A stretch of 64,000 bases of DNA, from the NCBI RefSeq assembly GCF_037042905.1, contig NC_087257.1, positions 19,550,001 to 19,614,000 on the forward strand. The letters run 5' to 3'. The position numbers and the translations under genes were made by a program. Each line of letters starts with the position of its first letter. Position 1 is the stretch's first letter. The notes beneath the pieces are model-generated. The model was given only the letters and a program-made list of their open reading frames with translations, searched no databases and was not told the DNA's origin. Positions 47,123 to 59,600 of the stretch are shown here, piece by piece. Origin of the DNA: Lytechinus pictus (taxonomy: Eukaryota > Echinodermata > Echinoidea > Temnopleuroida > Toxopneustidae).

Positions 47123-47126
47123 ATGA
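47094..47126 (+). promoter_or_regulatory. Upstream ORF overlapping the GALNT start (ATGA)
   Basis: An ATG at 47094 opens a 10-codon frame ([10 protein letters not shown]) whose TGA overlaps the GALNT start codon as ATGA at 47123-47126. If the mRNA starts upstream of 47094, this uORF would end exactly on the main start, a layout compatible with termination-reinitiation or translational damping. Whether it lies in the mRNA is not known. Confidence 0.4.
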
Positions 47127-47289
47127 GAAGCAAACATTCAAGGAGAAACTGCGCCACCTACTTTTTGGTGGCAACTGCAGTGGTCTGCATTGTTGCCAAT
47201 ATGTTATTTGTGGTACACCACTTGAACCACGAGGATGATTTCCACCTGTCAACAATCGACAACAGGCGAGATGTCGCCGGCCACCTCGA
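47123..47289 (+). CDS. GALNT: GALNT exon 1: cytoplasmic tail and signal anchor
   Basis: 167 nt, ending in phase 2 at donor gtaagt. [10 protein letters not shown] is a short basic tail, and [20 protein letters not shown] is a membrane segment, then [19 protein letters not shown] begins the stem. Basic tail plus hydrophobic anchor is the standard Golgi type II layout. I chose the ATG at 47123 because the upstream ATG is out of frame. Confidence 0.85.
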
Positions 47290-47539
47290 GTAAGTTACGT
47301 ATTGAGGTAATGAGGTTTGAGACACAATAGGGGTTGGGGATGAGGAGGGAGGTGGAAACGAAAGTCAGGAGAAGGAGAAGAAGATGCAGAGGAAAGAGGA
47401 GGGGGAATGTTATGAATGTGATTGATGGTGATAATGGTGATGAAGATGTTAGTGATGGTAAAAGGAGACATATAGGGAAATGGTAGCAGTAATGGAAGTA
47501 GTAGCGGGAGTAGTAGTAGTAGTAGTAGTAAGAAGAAGA

Positions 47540-47595
<56 letters not shown>

Positions 47596-47596
47596 C

Positions 47597-47676
<80 letters not shown>

Positions 47677-50600
47677 GTGTAGTAGTAAGAGGAGGATGAG
47701 GAGGAGTAGTAGTAATAGTAAAAAGAAAAAGGAGAAGAAGAAGAAGAAGTCCCACCACCGAGAAATGGTAAAAAAGAAACAAAAATAAACTCAAAAGGAA
47801 AGGATGAAATATGAAATTTTCTTCAGTATTATGTTATAAGATATCACAAAGTTTTATTTTTCGCTCGCTTGCGAAAATATCCTTCGTAAAAAAAACATTC
47901 TGACCCCTCGAAACTTTTGATTCGTTACGCCACTAATAAGTCGAAGTAGTCAGCCGAAGCAAGTCTGTGAACTCAACATGATGCTCAATACTAAGAATGC
48001 CAAATCAAGTCTAGTCACTCAGTAGCATTTAATTTCAATATTGTAAACCAGATACGCTTCAGATGATGACAAGGGGTACGAGATCACGAATGACAAATCA
48101 AACTCAAAGCTTCGGAATAACCATTTACGTTTCCATGGCGAGGTCAATGTCGACGTCGATCGTCAGAAGTTCGATCTCCTTCGAGGTGATGACGTGTTCG
48201 GAATACCAACAGAGGAGGTAATGGATCGCTTGCGAAAAAAAATGGCGGGTAAGCTAATTGAATTCAGAGGAATTACCCCTTTTAATACTTTTCTGTCTTT
48301 ACCTGACGTTTATTCTTCCCTTTCTCGATGTTCGATTTATCTCTATCGTCTCCCCTTTCTCTCTCCCTCCCCCTCTCTCTAACTCTCTCTCTCTCTCCCC
48401 CCCCCCCCCTCTTTCTCTCTCTCTCTATCTGGGTATAGACAAATATAAATTCACCTAATTAGTAGTACCGTTAATGGGTAAATGTCCTCATGTGTTACTT
48501 TCAGGGGGCGGTAGAAATGCAGAATTAGACAAACAAACGAACAAACAGCAAATGCTGACTCTTAACATGCAATTATTTTGGATTGGAAAAAAAAATTATA
48601 TTCCTTTTAATTCTTTAAATGATATGAAAAGCCTTTAGGGGTGTGAATAACTGGAAATCATTCCACAGACACACACACAAATGTATCGATGTTTTGCAAG
48701 CATGTACTGTCTGCTTTGATTGTGGCACGTGCGAAAAAAAGACAGAAGTTAGAAGGGGTGTAATGTCAGTGTTTTCCTGTCTATATACGACACAGTGTTC
48801 GTAAATTCATTTAAATGATATCCTAATGAACTTCACGCTTCTTTCATTAAAATGTCAGGTGAATGAATTCCATCAAATATACGACGTCCAATGACTTTTT
48901 CCCTACATTTTAGATTGATTATCTACAAACTCTTTTAGAAAATGATATTCTGGTACGTGTAACTTTGCTATGAATCAAATGATTATTATCTATAGTAAAA
49001 CTAAAATTTCCCTGTCTGGTGGTCTCTTTCTTGACGAAAGATTTAACAAAGAAGGTAGAAAAATTGACATTTTAATTATGACGCGATCGTGACTATGGCA
49101 ACGGTATAGAAGGTCTCATGTTTCATTTCTCTTAACTTATTTTACTATATTGATTACATTTTTATTTAGGTCTTTACTATGACGTAGGATATGTAAATCC
49201 CTGATTATATTTATTTTTCTAGCTTTTAATAACAACGAGTTTTAATTTGCTGGTTTTAGATAAGACCTGATAAGAAACTAATTTCCATCCATATTAGTTT
49301 TTTCTAATTTCTCATAATTATATATGATTTCTGACAATCATCAATAGCATGAAATCAAACTTTCCTGAACTGAAGCTTGGAATGAATGCATCTGTGTTGA
49401 AAATAAACTTGAAATGATGGGGCAGTGTAAGTATTAAGACTATCATGAGATGTGTCATCTGACCACTATTACCATCATCATCATCATCGTAATCACAGTC
49501 ATCATCATCATCATTATCATCATCATCACCATCATCATCGTAATCATCATCATCATTACCATCACCATCATAATTATCATCATCATCACCATCATCATCG
49601 TTATCGCAGAAATCATTATCTTCGTCATCATCACCATCATTGACATCATCATCATCAACATTGATTCCATAATCGTGGTTATCATCATCATCGTCATCAT
49701 CACCGACATCTTCATCACCACCGTTGACATCATCATCTACCTCTTCATTTTTTGCACGTTCTTCTGAAATATCATTATCATGTTAACCTGGAGTTGTTGT
49801 TTTTTCTGGATTAAAAGACGGAGCACATGAGGCCCTACCAGATGAAAAGCATCGAAACTCAACTCCAGCTCCAACATTTGATAACAAACCGGCCGCTGAT
49901 GTGAGGAAACTTGGGGACGAAGGTGCAGGAGTGAAGCTTGCACTCTTCGGTGAAGGAAAGAAAGTCGAGGAGACGAGATACAAGAAACATTCATTTAATG
50001 AACTAGTCAGCAGTAAGATTTCACTTCATAGGACACTAATGGATGGCCGCTATGAAGAGTAAGGATGTGTTCATGATATTCGTAAGACAGGACAAATTTC
50101 ACTTTACCATGTGTTTACAGTTTTACAGCACTAAAACGCTTAGTTTTAACAGCTTAAAATCATCGGTATAAAATAAGAGCCTTCCTTGTAAATTGCCTCT
50201 ATACATACACCTTTCCACAAAAATCACAATTTGATTAGTCATACTTTTTAGGACACTCTTGGTAAGAAGTAGCCCTCAACCGTGTCTGTGGTAAGGCAGT
50301 TTTTTACTAAGAAAGGCTCGACATTTGTGCAGGATTTGCCTTTACTCTTTCATCATGTTTATTGTACTTTTCATGCTTAAACATTTGATCTCATTCACCA
50401 GAAGCCAATAGTAATGGTTGTTTAAGAGACAAGTCTGTTCCAGCGGATCTTTTTTACACGGCCTCAGAACACAGTAATTCTCCAAACATTACGTGATTGC
50501 CATGATTTCATTTCTTGATATTTACTTGATTTCTCCACGAAGGTGCAAGAACATCACTTATCCTCACGATCTGCCAATGACATCCATCATTATTTGCTTT

Positions 50601-53600
50601 CACAACGAGGCATGGTCAACGCTATTGAGAACAGTCAATAGCATCATTGACAGGAGCCCTCTTCGGTTGATCAAGGAAATTATTCTTCTCGATGACGCAA
50701 GCACTATGGGTTCGTAATAACCAGCTTCGCTGAACTGCTTCCATCCTCCTCATCTTTTACATTCATCATCATCATCATCATCACTACTATTCTTCGTTCT
50801 CCTATAGCTCCACTTCCTCTTCTTCTGTTCTTGTTCGTGCTTTTCTTCTTCTTTTTCTTTGTATCTTCTCCTTTTTCCTTTTTCTTCCTCTTCTTCTTAT
50901 TATTATTGTTTTTTTTTTCTTCTTCTTCTCTTCTTCTTCTCCTTCAGTCTTATTATTATTATTCACATTCTTCTTCTTCTGCCTTTTCTTCTTCTTCTTG
51001 TATTTTTTCTTCATTCTTCCCTTTAATCTCCTTCTTTCTGTCCCCTTCCGCTTCTTCTTCTATGTCTGCTTCTCAATCTTTTTTTTTTATTTCCCCTGTC
51101 GCTTTTCTCCTCCATGATTGCTTTTATCCATTTTATTACGAATCCAACGGAGATGACAAAAAAAAATAAGTGCTAAAAAATTTATGTCTTCCCAAATACA
51201 TTCCCTTCCCAAAAGGTACTGCACAACAATTTTTTTTTGACAAATAAATGTAATATCAAAAGGGGAATACCTATCTGATTATTCAATTCAATTTCATGGA
51301 GGGCTAGCGTTGCACGAATTAGGCTAGCCGCTAGAACTATGTATTTTTAGGAGTGTAGAGTAGGAGGCCTAATCTAGAAATCTCTTGAAGAAGATTGATT
51401 TGAATAATTCATCATTTCATTGGAAATTAAATTCAAATGCAAAAGAAGATTATCTTAATTTAGACGATTAAGTGTATTCTGTGCTCCAGACTAAATTTCA
51501 ATCCATGTCAATTTATATGCGAGATTCAACAGCAGAGAAGGGATAGTCATATCTCAATATAAATTTTAAAAAGCATTTTGATCTAGATATAACACTTTTA
51601 TAACATCATCGTTAAAGGGGGAATTCGGAAAATTAAAATGTGTGTAGGACTCAATCATCTGATTTTATTTTCTAAATTCCATAACCCCCCTCTCCCCCCC
51701 CCCCACCTCTCTCTCTCTCTCCCTCCCTCTCTCCCTCTCTCTCTGTTTAAACTAAGATTTAAGGATACTCCACAATTAAACTGAAGTCTTGTCATTTTTA
51801 CTGAAATTTGTAGAGTTACTTTGGCCGGTTAAGGAATATATAAAGAGAAATGCCATGTGCTTATATTTTTCTCTTGAACATTTTTTTCATTGTTTTGGTC
51901 CATTTCATTTAAAGGTCAAGTCCACCCCAGGAAATGTTGATTTGAATAAATAGAGAAAAATCAAACAAGCATAATGCTGAAAATTTGATCAAAATCGGAT
52001 GTAAAAAAAGAAAGTTATGACATTTTAAAGTTTCGCTTATTTTTCACAAAACAGTTATATACACAACTCAGTGGTATGTAAATTAGAGAGTCGATGATGT
52101 CCATCAATCACTATTTCGTTTGTTTTTTATTGTTTGAATTATACAATATTTCAATTTTTACCAATTTGACATCAAGGACCAACTTAACTGAACCGTAAAA
52201 TGTTATAACAATGGTAATGCCACATGTTCAGGGAGGAATAAAACTTTGTTTCACAGGACAACAAGGAAAAAATTAGAATATTCCATATGTCATATAATAA
52301 AATACAAAAGAAATAGTGAGTGAGTGATGTCATCAGTCCCCTCATTTGCATACTGACCAGGATGTGCATATAAATGTTTTGTGAAATTAAGCGAAACTTT
52401 AAAATGTCATAACTTTCTTATTTTACATCCGATTTTGATGAAATTTTCAGTGTTTTGCTTGTTGGATTTTTCTCTTTTTATTCAAATCAACATTTTGTTG
52501 GGGTGGAATTGTCCTTTAAGGTTTTGAGCCCAAATAATAATAATAATAATACACAAAATAATTTATAAAGAGCTTTATACAAATTTTTCAAAGAGCTAAG
52601 AAAAGAAAAAGAAAGAGGTAAGAATATACAAGATATTTAGGGAAACTTCATTCATTTCTTTTTCAATGTTCAACAGACAAATCAGAAATACAGCAATAGA
52701 AATCAATGATAAACAAAATAACAAAAGTAATGAGCTTACAGTTGTAAACGGGTAATATTAATAGAAGCTAAATACAATAAACTCATGTCATTTCTCAGAA
52801 TACATGAATACGGAATTCAATATTGGAAGCCAATGACTTGAGAAAAATATAGAGGGCCGTATTAAAACCTTTGTTTCGCACCCATCGGAGCACCGACCCT
52901 CTTATGTCATGTAGTAGAATCTTACAAATTTGTTGAGGGATATCTAAAATTGTACGTATGGGCCCATGGGAGGTGTGTCGGGAGTTTTTAGGCTAATTAG
53001 TCAGAATTAGAGTATATTTTACTCAAAATATACGAGATTACGTTAGTTAGGGCTAACCTGCATCAACAATTTGACTTTTAAGTTCGATAGTCATTAGAAA
53101 TATATCAAAATATACATCTCTTTAATTATTTATACGCGAATAAATGTACGGAGATAATCGCTTTACTTGAGTGACTTTCATAATTGTAGAGCTAATTTAC
53201 AGTGAATGTAATTATTTTCATTATGTTCTTATTTTTCGTGGAATGTGAAGCATAAATCAAATTAAAATAAATGTGAAATCTTGATTAAGGGAAAGGCGGT
53301 AAAGCAATAAATCCTATGATTTGGTTTTTTATATTCTATCAGATCATCTCAAAGAGCCACTTGAAGATTACATATCACAAATCCATTCCATGAGGATTAA
53401 AATTTTGCGATCGGAAAAACGACTGGGCCTCATCAAGGCTCGCATGCTGGGGGTCGAAACATCAGAGGGCGAAACGTTCACATTCCTAGATTCCCATGTT
53501 GAGGTAAGTTTTGATTTAATAATGATAATAATATTCAGCATATTGCGCTTACATAGCGCTTAATACTGTTACCCGTGCTTTAGCATGGCTACCCTGATCT

Positions 53601-56600
53601 GACGCATGAGCATATTACACTGCACAAACTCCGGTGTTGATTTAACACCAGCCCGGAATCTATATATATGTCCACCCCAGAGAAGTATTGAAACAACACC
53701 AGTCTGGAATCAAACCGATGCTGTTTTAATACTAATGGATGTTAGACCAAAACGAAAGTGGTGATGTTTAACTCTCCTCTGGTGTGAACATATTTAGACT
53801 CCGGGCTGGTGTTAAATCAACACCAGAGTTTTTGCAGTGTACTTCCTCCTGGGTACCCAAGGGGCAAATGTAGTTAAACGCCTTGCCAATGGACGTGAGT
53901 GCTGCAGTGGGATTCGAACTCCGTACCTTGTGGTTCAAAGTCCGGGGGCTTATCCGCTGAGCCACAACACCTCCACATGACAAGACTAAAATAAAATATA
54001 TCACGATACATTGATAGAATTTTAGTAAACATTAATGAATTTTCAGTAAAAAAAAGGAAGAATCTAAAATTTTACATTGATGAAATTCGATAAACTCTCA
54101 GTAGTCCGTCTTTCAATATGAAATAATTCATGTTCATTTTCATTGAGCTTTGAATTGCATGATTGATTTATATCAATGAAAAATGGATTGCAGTTTAGGG
54201 AAAAAGTCATTTTAAAGGGATGGTCCGGGCTGAAAGTATTTATATCTTAATAAATAGAGTAGAATTCACTGAGCAAAATGCCGAAAATTTCATCAAAATC
54301 GGATAACAAATAACAAAGTTATTGAATTTTAAAATTTAGCAATATTTTGTGAAAACAGTCGTCATGAATATTCATTAGGTGGGCTGATGATGTCACATCC
54401 CCACTTTCCGTTTTCTTATGTTATTACATAAAATCATAATTTTTTCATTATTTCATACTTGTGTGAATAATATGTCTCCCTTATAATGAAATAAGTTGCA
54501 GCAATAAATATCTAATGCACTAAATCAGTTGTCAATCAAATTTTTCTAGTTCTTGAAGGAAAAAAATTGAATAAACCTAATTTCATATAATAAAATACAA
54601 AAGAACAAGTGGAGATGTGACATCACTAGCCCACCTAATGAATATTCATGACGACTGTTTTCACAAAATATTGCTAAATTTTAAAATTCAATAACTTTGT
54701 TATTTGTCATCCGATTTTGATGAAATTTTCGGCAATTTGCTCAGTGAATTCTACTCTATTTATTAAGCTATAAATACTTTCAGCACGGACCATCCCTTTA
54801 AAATGACTTTAGATGTAGATATGCAGACACTTCCGTGAAAGTAGATAATCTATTGTCAAATGCTCTTCATGACAATGAAGTATTTGTCGAGGGTCGGTGA
54901 ATCGAAACAGCCGTGACTCCGGATAAACTGCGTATTTACAATCTTTCGTCAGCTCCGAAATTTCGGATGAAAGTGTTGTTTCGATTCACCGACAAAGACC
55001 TTTCAGGTTTTCATTGTGATTTCATTCTATACTTGATGTGTTATTTTGTTGTTGTAAGCGCTTTTGGGCCAATTTGGGAAAAGGCTCAGTACATAAATAA
55101 TTATAATAATAATGATAATAATAATTTGACGGGCATTTTCAATGCATTTGCTGCGTGCTATAAGCTCCCCCAATGGCTTTCTAAGGAAGAGCAATAGTCT
55201 CTTAATCCTTGAGCGGATCAGGGGACGGCTTTATAAAGACTTTATACAACTATTGTAACTTTGCCATTATTGTGACTACCATGGAAACCTTGATTGTGAA
55301 TGACTGCTCATCCATGTTAACATGGCAATTGCCATAATGTCACAATAGTTGTAGATCTTTCATGGAACGGGTCCCAAATCGGACCTGGTCCATTAGTAGG
55401 GGTGACAGTGGGAACCTATAGGCTTGCTCAAGATTACCTCAAATCTGTTCCATTTCAGGTTAATATCGGGTGGTTAGAGCCTCTCCTCGCCCGTCTCGCT
55501 TCAGACAGGACCATCGCAGCCGTCCCCGTGGTCGATGAGATCAACAAAGACACCTTCAACTACAAGATCGTACCAGATCCTTTGCAACGAGGAGGGTTCA
55601 ACTGGAGATTTGAATACAGATGGAAGACCGTACCCAACTACGATGAAAGACCATCTAGGGTGTCTCAAATAAAGTAAGGGGAAACCGTTATGAAAAAAAA
55701 ATTAAAAGTAGCGACAAAAGCAAAAATCTGTACGAGTTTTCAGGGTTCCTTTCCATTTTGTTTTCTTTATAGCTTTATAGATAATGTTGTGGGTGTTTAA
55801 AAAAGGGTTGACTTAATTCTAGGAGAACAATGATTAAGGATGGGATCAATATTGATTTTTTTAAGTGGTTCCCCTCCCGCAATGGTAAGTGTACTTCATT
55901 GATTTGATCATTATTAAATGCAATCCGTCCTGTATATCTATAATCTATGCCGAAATGAATATTATATAACTTAAGGGGCAATCCACTCCATTCGAAATTT
56001 TATTTGAATAAAGAAAAAAATGTATATCAAACAAGCACTGCGCTGGAAATGTCATCAGAATTGGATGTGAAATAAGAAAGTTACGACATTTTTTTTTTGT
56101 CGCTTTTTTCACTAGTCAGTTATAAGCGTATGAAGACTCACTCGCTATTTTTCTGTTTATTTCATGATTGAATAATAATACATTTCATTTTTGTAGGCTC
56201 TTCATCAATTTAGAGTAAATTACAATAGTGCCAATCTCTCTTAATTACATTTTTTTTCATTTATTTAAGCACCTAAATGCCTCTGCCAGCAGACTATTAT
56301 ATAGCAGGACCGTACATGTTCATGGGGGAGTCAATTTTTTCCACAACCCATTGAGGAGGAAATCGAAATAACCAAGTTTTCTTATAATGAAATGAAAAAG
56401 AAATAGGGCGTGGGTGAAGTCATTAGTTCCCTCATTTCTATACCGACAGCAATATTCACAAATTCCTGTTTTGCGAAGTAAATCGAAAGTTTTTAATGGC
56501 ATTAGTTTGTTATTCAAAATCTGATTTTAATGAAATTTTCAGCGTTATGCTTGTTTGGTTCTTCTCTTTATATTCATATCACTTCTTGGTTTGGATGATT

Positions 56601-59600
56601 TTGCCCTTTAAGAATTTGAATAAATGATCACTTACACGTAACTGCACACACTCACCCTCGCAAAAGAAAACTCAAACACAGGTGTAAAATTATGTCGATT
56701 CAGGTGTACTCAGTTAAACAGTTGCGCGTGCGTATTGTATGTATGGGGCATAGGCATGTTGGGAGGGTGCTCGTGAATGTGAGGGTGAGTAGGTGTGAGG
56801 GTGGGCGCGAGAGTGGAGGAGAGTAGGTTGATTTTTCTTGGGGGCGACTATTAAAAAACCTTATATTATTAACAGTTTCATTCTCTGCGTCTGTCTGTGG
56901 GAGGGGGTAGGTCGATTTTTCGGGGGACGACGATTAAAATATGCATTGATTATTAACAGTTTCACTCTCAGCTTCTATCTGTCGGAGGGGGAGGGTAGGT
57001 CGATTTTTTCGGGGTCGATTAAAAAATGCCTTGATTATTAACAGTTTCATTCTCTGCTCCTATCTGTCGGAGGGGGGTAGGTCGATTTTTTTTGGGGGGG
57101 CGACTATTAAAAATCCCTAGATTACTATGAGTTTCATGATCTTCGTCTGTCTGTATCATTATGATCTTCCAATCAGAACACCTACTATGCCAGGGGGACT
57201 TCTCACAATGGATCGAGCATTCTTCTTGAAGCTCGGAGGGTTCGATCCAGGTATGGAGGTATGGGGAGGGGAGAATCTCGAAGCATCTCTGAAGGTGAGA
57301 ATATTTTTGTTCAAGGAAAGGGTTTTTAGTTGAATAGTTGGTTTTGAAAAAGAAAAGATCTACCGTGATATACAGGACCTACAGGTACAGGGTAACTCCA
57401 AAAACTAAAGCTTCGCATGCTGCAGTATGAACACAATATATAATAGACATGACATCTCTATTTTTATAAATAAAACCAAAAATATTAAAAGGAATGAGAC
57501 ATTACCGATAGTAAAAAGAACAATATATATGTTGTTAAGGAGGATTATCAAGATATTTGTGGTACAAGTAATACGAAGATTTTGAATTAATGTGGTGTTT
57601 TCGGAAAAAATTAGAATATAGGACAGAATTGGGCAGCATTTTTTCAAAACTGAAGACAGGGTTTTTTCTAACAAATAGGTTCTCATCAGCAAGGAAAAAT
57701 AGTTAATCTTAAATTAGTACATTTTCTGCACTGCCTTAAACAAAAATTAATCGTACGCTTTCTTTTTGTTATTTTACACTAAACTTTTTTTTAGATATGG
57801 ATGTGCGGTGGGTCGATTGAAATGATACCTTGTTCACGTGTTGGTCACGTGTACAGAGATACGTCGCCATATTCCTTCCTAGATCAAAACCCGATTGATA
57901 TAGTAGAACATAACTCGATGAGGGTTGTCGAGGCAAGTATTAATTTCGTCAGCCTTTTTCCATTCGTAATACTTCGTTATCATTGTTTTGGTCCATAATT
58001 TTTCGTGATATTACTAAAGAAACGAAAATGTTAAATATCTCAAAGAGTGATAAAAAGCTAATTAGATACTTTGGACACACTTTCTCCTCCACATCCAATT
58101 GTCCTTTAGCATGGCTCACGAGCATGTATTATTTAATAATTATTACGGAAGTGATCATTTAAGCTAGCTGGTTTATTGAACTGACTTAGACGCACACAGC
58201 CTATTCTCTAGTAAAGATGAACTGCATAAAATTATTCTTATCACCGTGCATAATAACAGAATATCAGTGTTTGGTGGTATTCAGAATAATTTACCGATTT
58301 TTACAGAGTTGAATTCAGTTGACTACTCCCACCCAAAATATAATAATAAGAAGAATAATAATGATAACAATTATAAATATATAACAAATGATAATGATAA
58401 TAATAATAATAATAATAATACTACTAATAATGATAATAATTAATAGGTTCATAAATGAATAATAAAATTGAGAAATAACATCAACAAAAATACATCAACA
58501 AAGAAACAAACGAAAAAAATTAGTAAATGGAAGATAAAGAAAAGTGTTCTCACAAAAAAGAAAGGTTAATATAAAAGGACATTTCTTTATTTTCCTTTCT
58601 CGATTTTACGCAAACCATTACCCTTTTTTCCACAATACCTTTAGGTCCTAAAGGCACCAACTATTATCAGAGGCAAAGTTTCTTATATTAAAATATATTT
58701 CCATTAGGTATGGACAGACGATTACAAGAAACATTTCTACGATCGACACCCGATGCTCAAGAATCGTGATTTCGGAGACGTCTCTGAGAGGAAAACGCTC
58801 AGAAAGTCTTTGAGTTGTAAAGACTTTGACTGGTACTTGAAAAACGTTTATCCTGAACTCTACATCCCTTCTCCTTCCTATGTTCTTCGGAGCACCGTAC
58901 AGGTGAGTTTGTAGATTACAAACTTTCATAAAAATTCAAAGTTTACATACAGACTTAATCCCATATCGGTATAATGGGCATATTGGTTGCATCAGGACAA
59001 GACCTGTGTAACCATTATATAATTACAGTAGCAGTGTCAGCCAGGCGCTAGCTGTTCTAAGGCTTGAGTCCCTAAACCATTCATTTGCTTGTCATTTTGA
59101 GGTAAAAATCTCCCCCCCCCCCCCATTCTGTTAAATCCTGGTTCCGCCCCTGGATCTGCCCCTGGGTGTGGTAAGACTGGCGATTTTAGAAAGAAACAGT
59201 AGCATGACTGGTCCGTATTTACCTGGTACCTTGCAGTCAAAATACAAATGCGTTTCTCCAGTTCTTGAAAATATGAGGTAATTCCACTTTCCTGTCTTAA
59301 TCATGTTAATTGAATCAAACGCATAGCAAGTGGAAAATTTAGTTCTAGTTTTATCCAGGCCAGGCTAAATTCAAGAAGCTGTATCTCACATTATGTTCCT
59401 ATGAAACATAATTGGCCCGTATTCTGAACTCAGGTTCCATTTAAACCCTGTTTTAAAGTTGCGATTTAACTATGGATAGCCAATTGGGGCACAAATCCCT
59501 AAGAGTACACATCCAATTTATTAACTCATTTGACACTCAAATTGTTCATCATTGTCTGGAAATGATAAATAAGGACAGAGATAGACCGTGGTCTAAGTTA

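Noticed and set aside
47249..47794. 181-codon threonine-rich frame on the minus strand and serine-rich frame on the plus strand
   Set aside because: Produced by the (AGT)n microsatellite inside GALNT intron 1.
48052..48217. GALNT exon 2 ending at the first GT (48218)
   Set aside because: It would end in phase 0, but exon 3 needs phase 1. The donor at 48249 fits.
49450..49767. Isoleucine-, histidine- and methionine-rich frames
   Set aside because: Low-complexity translation of the (ATC)n repeat.
53906..53975. Functional tRNA gene
   Set aside because: A and B boxes are good, but the sequence is the head of a SINE with attached body and tail, and a proper acceptor stem is not evident.
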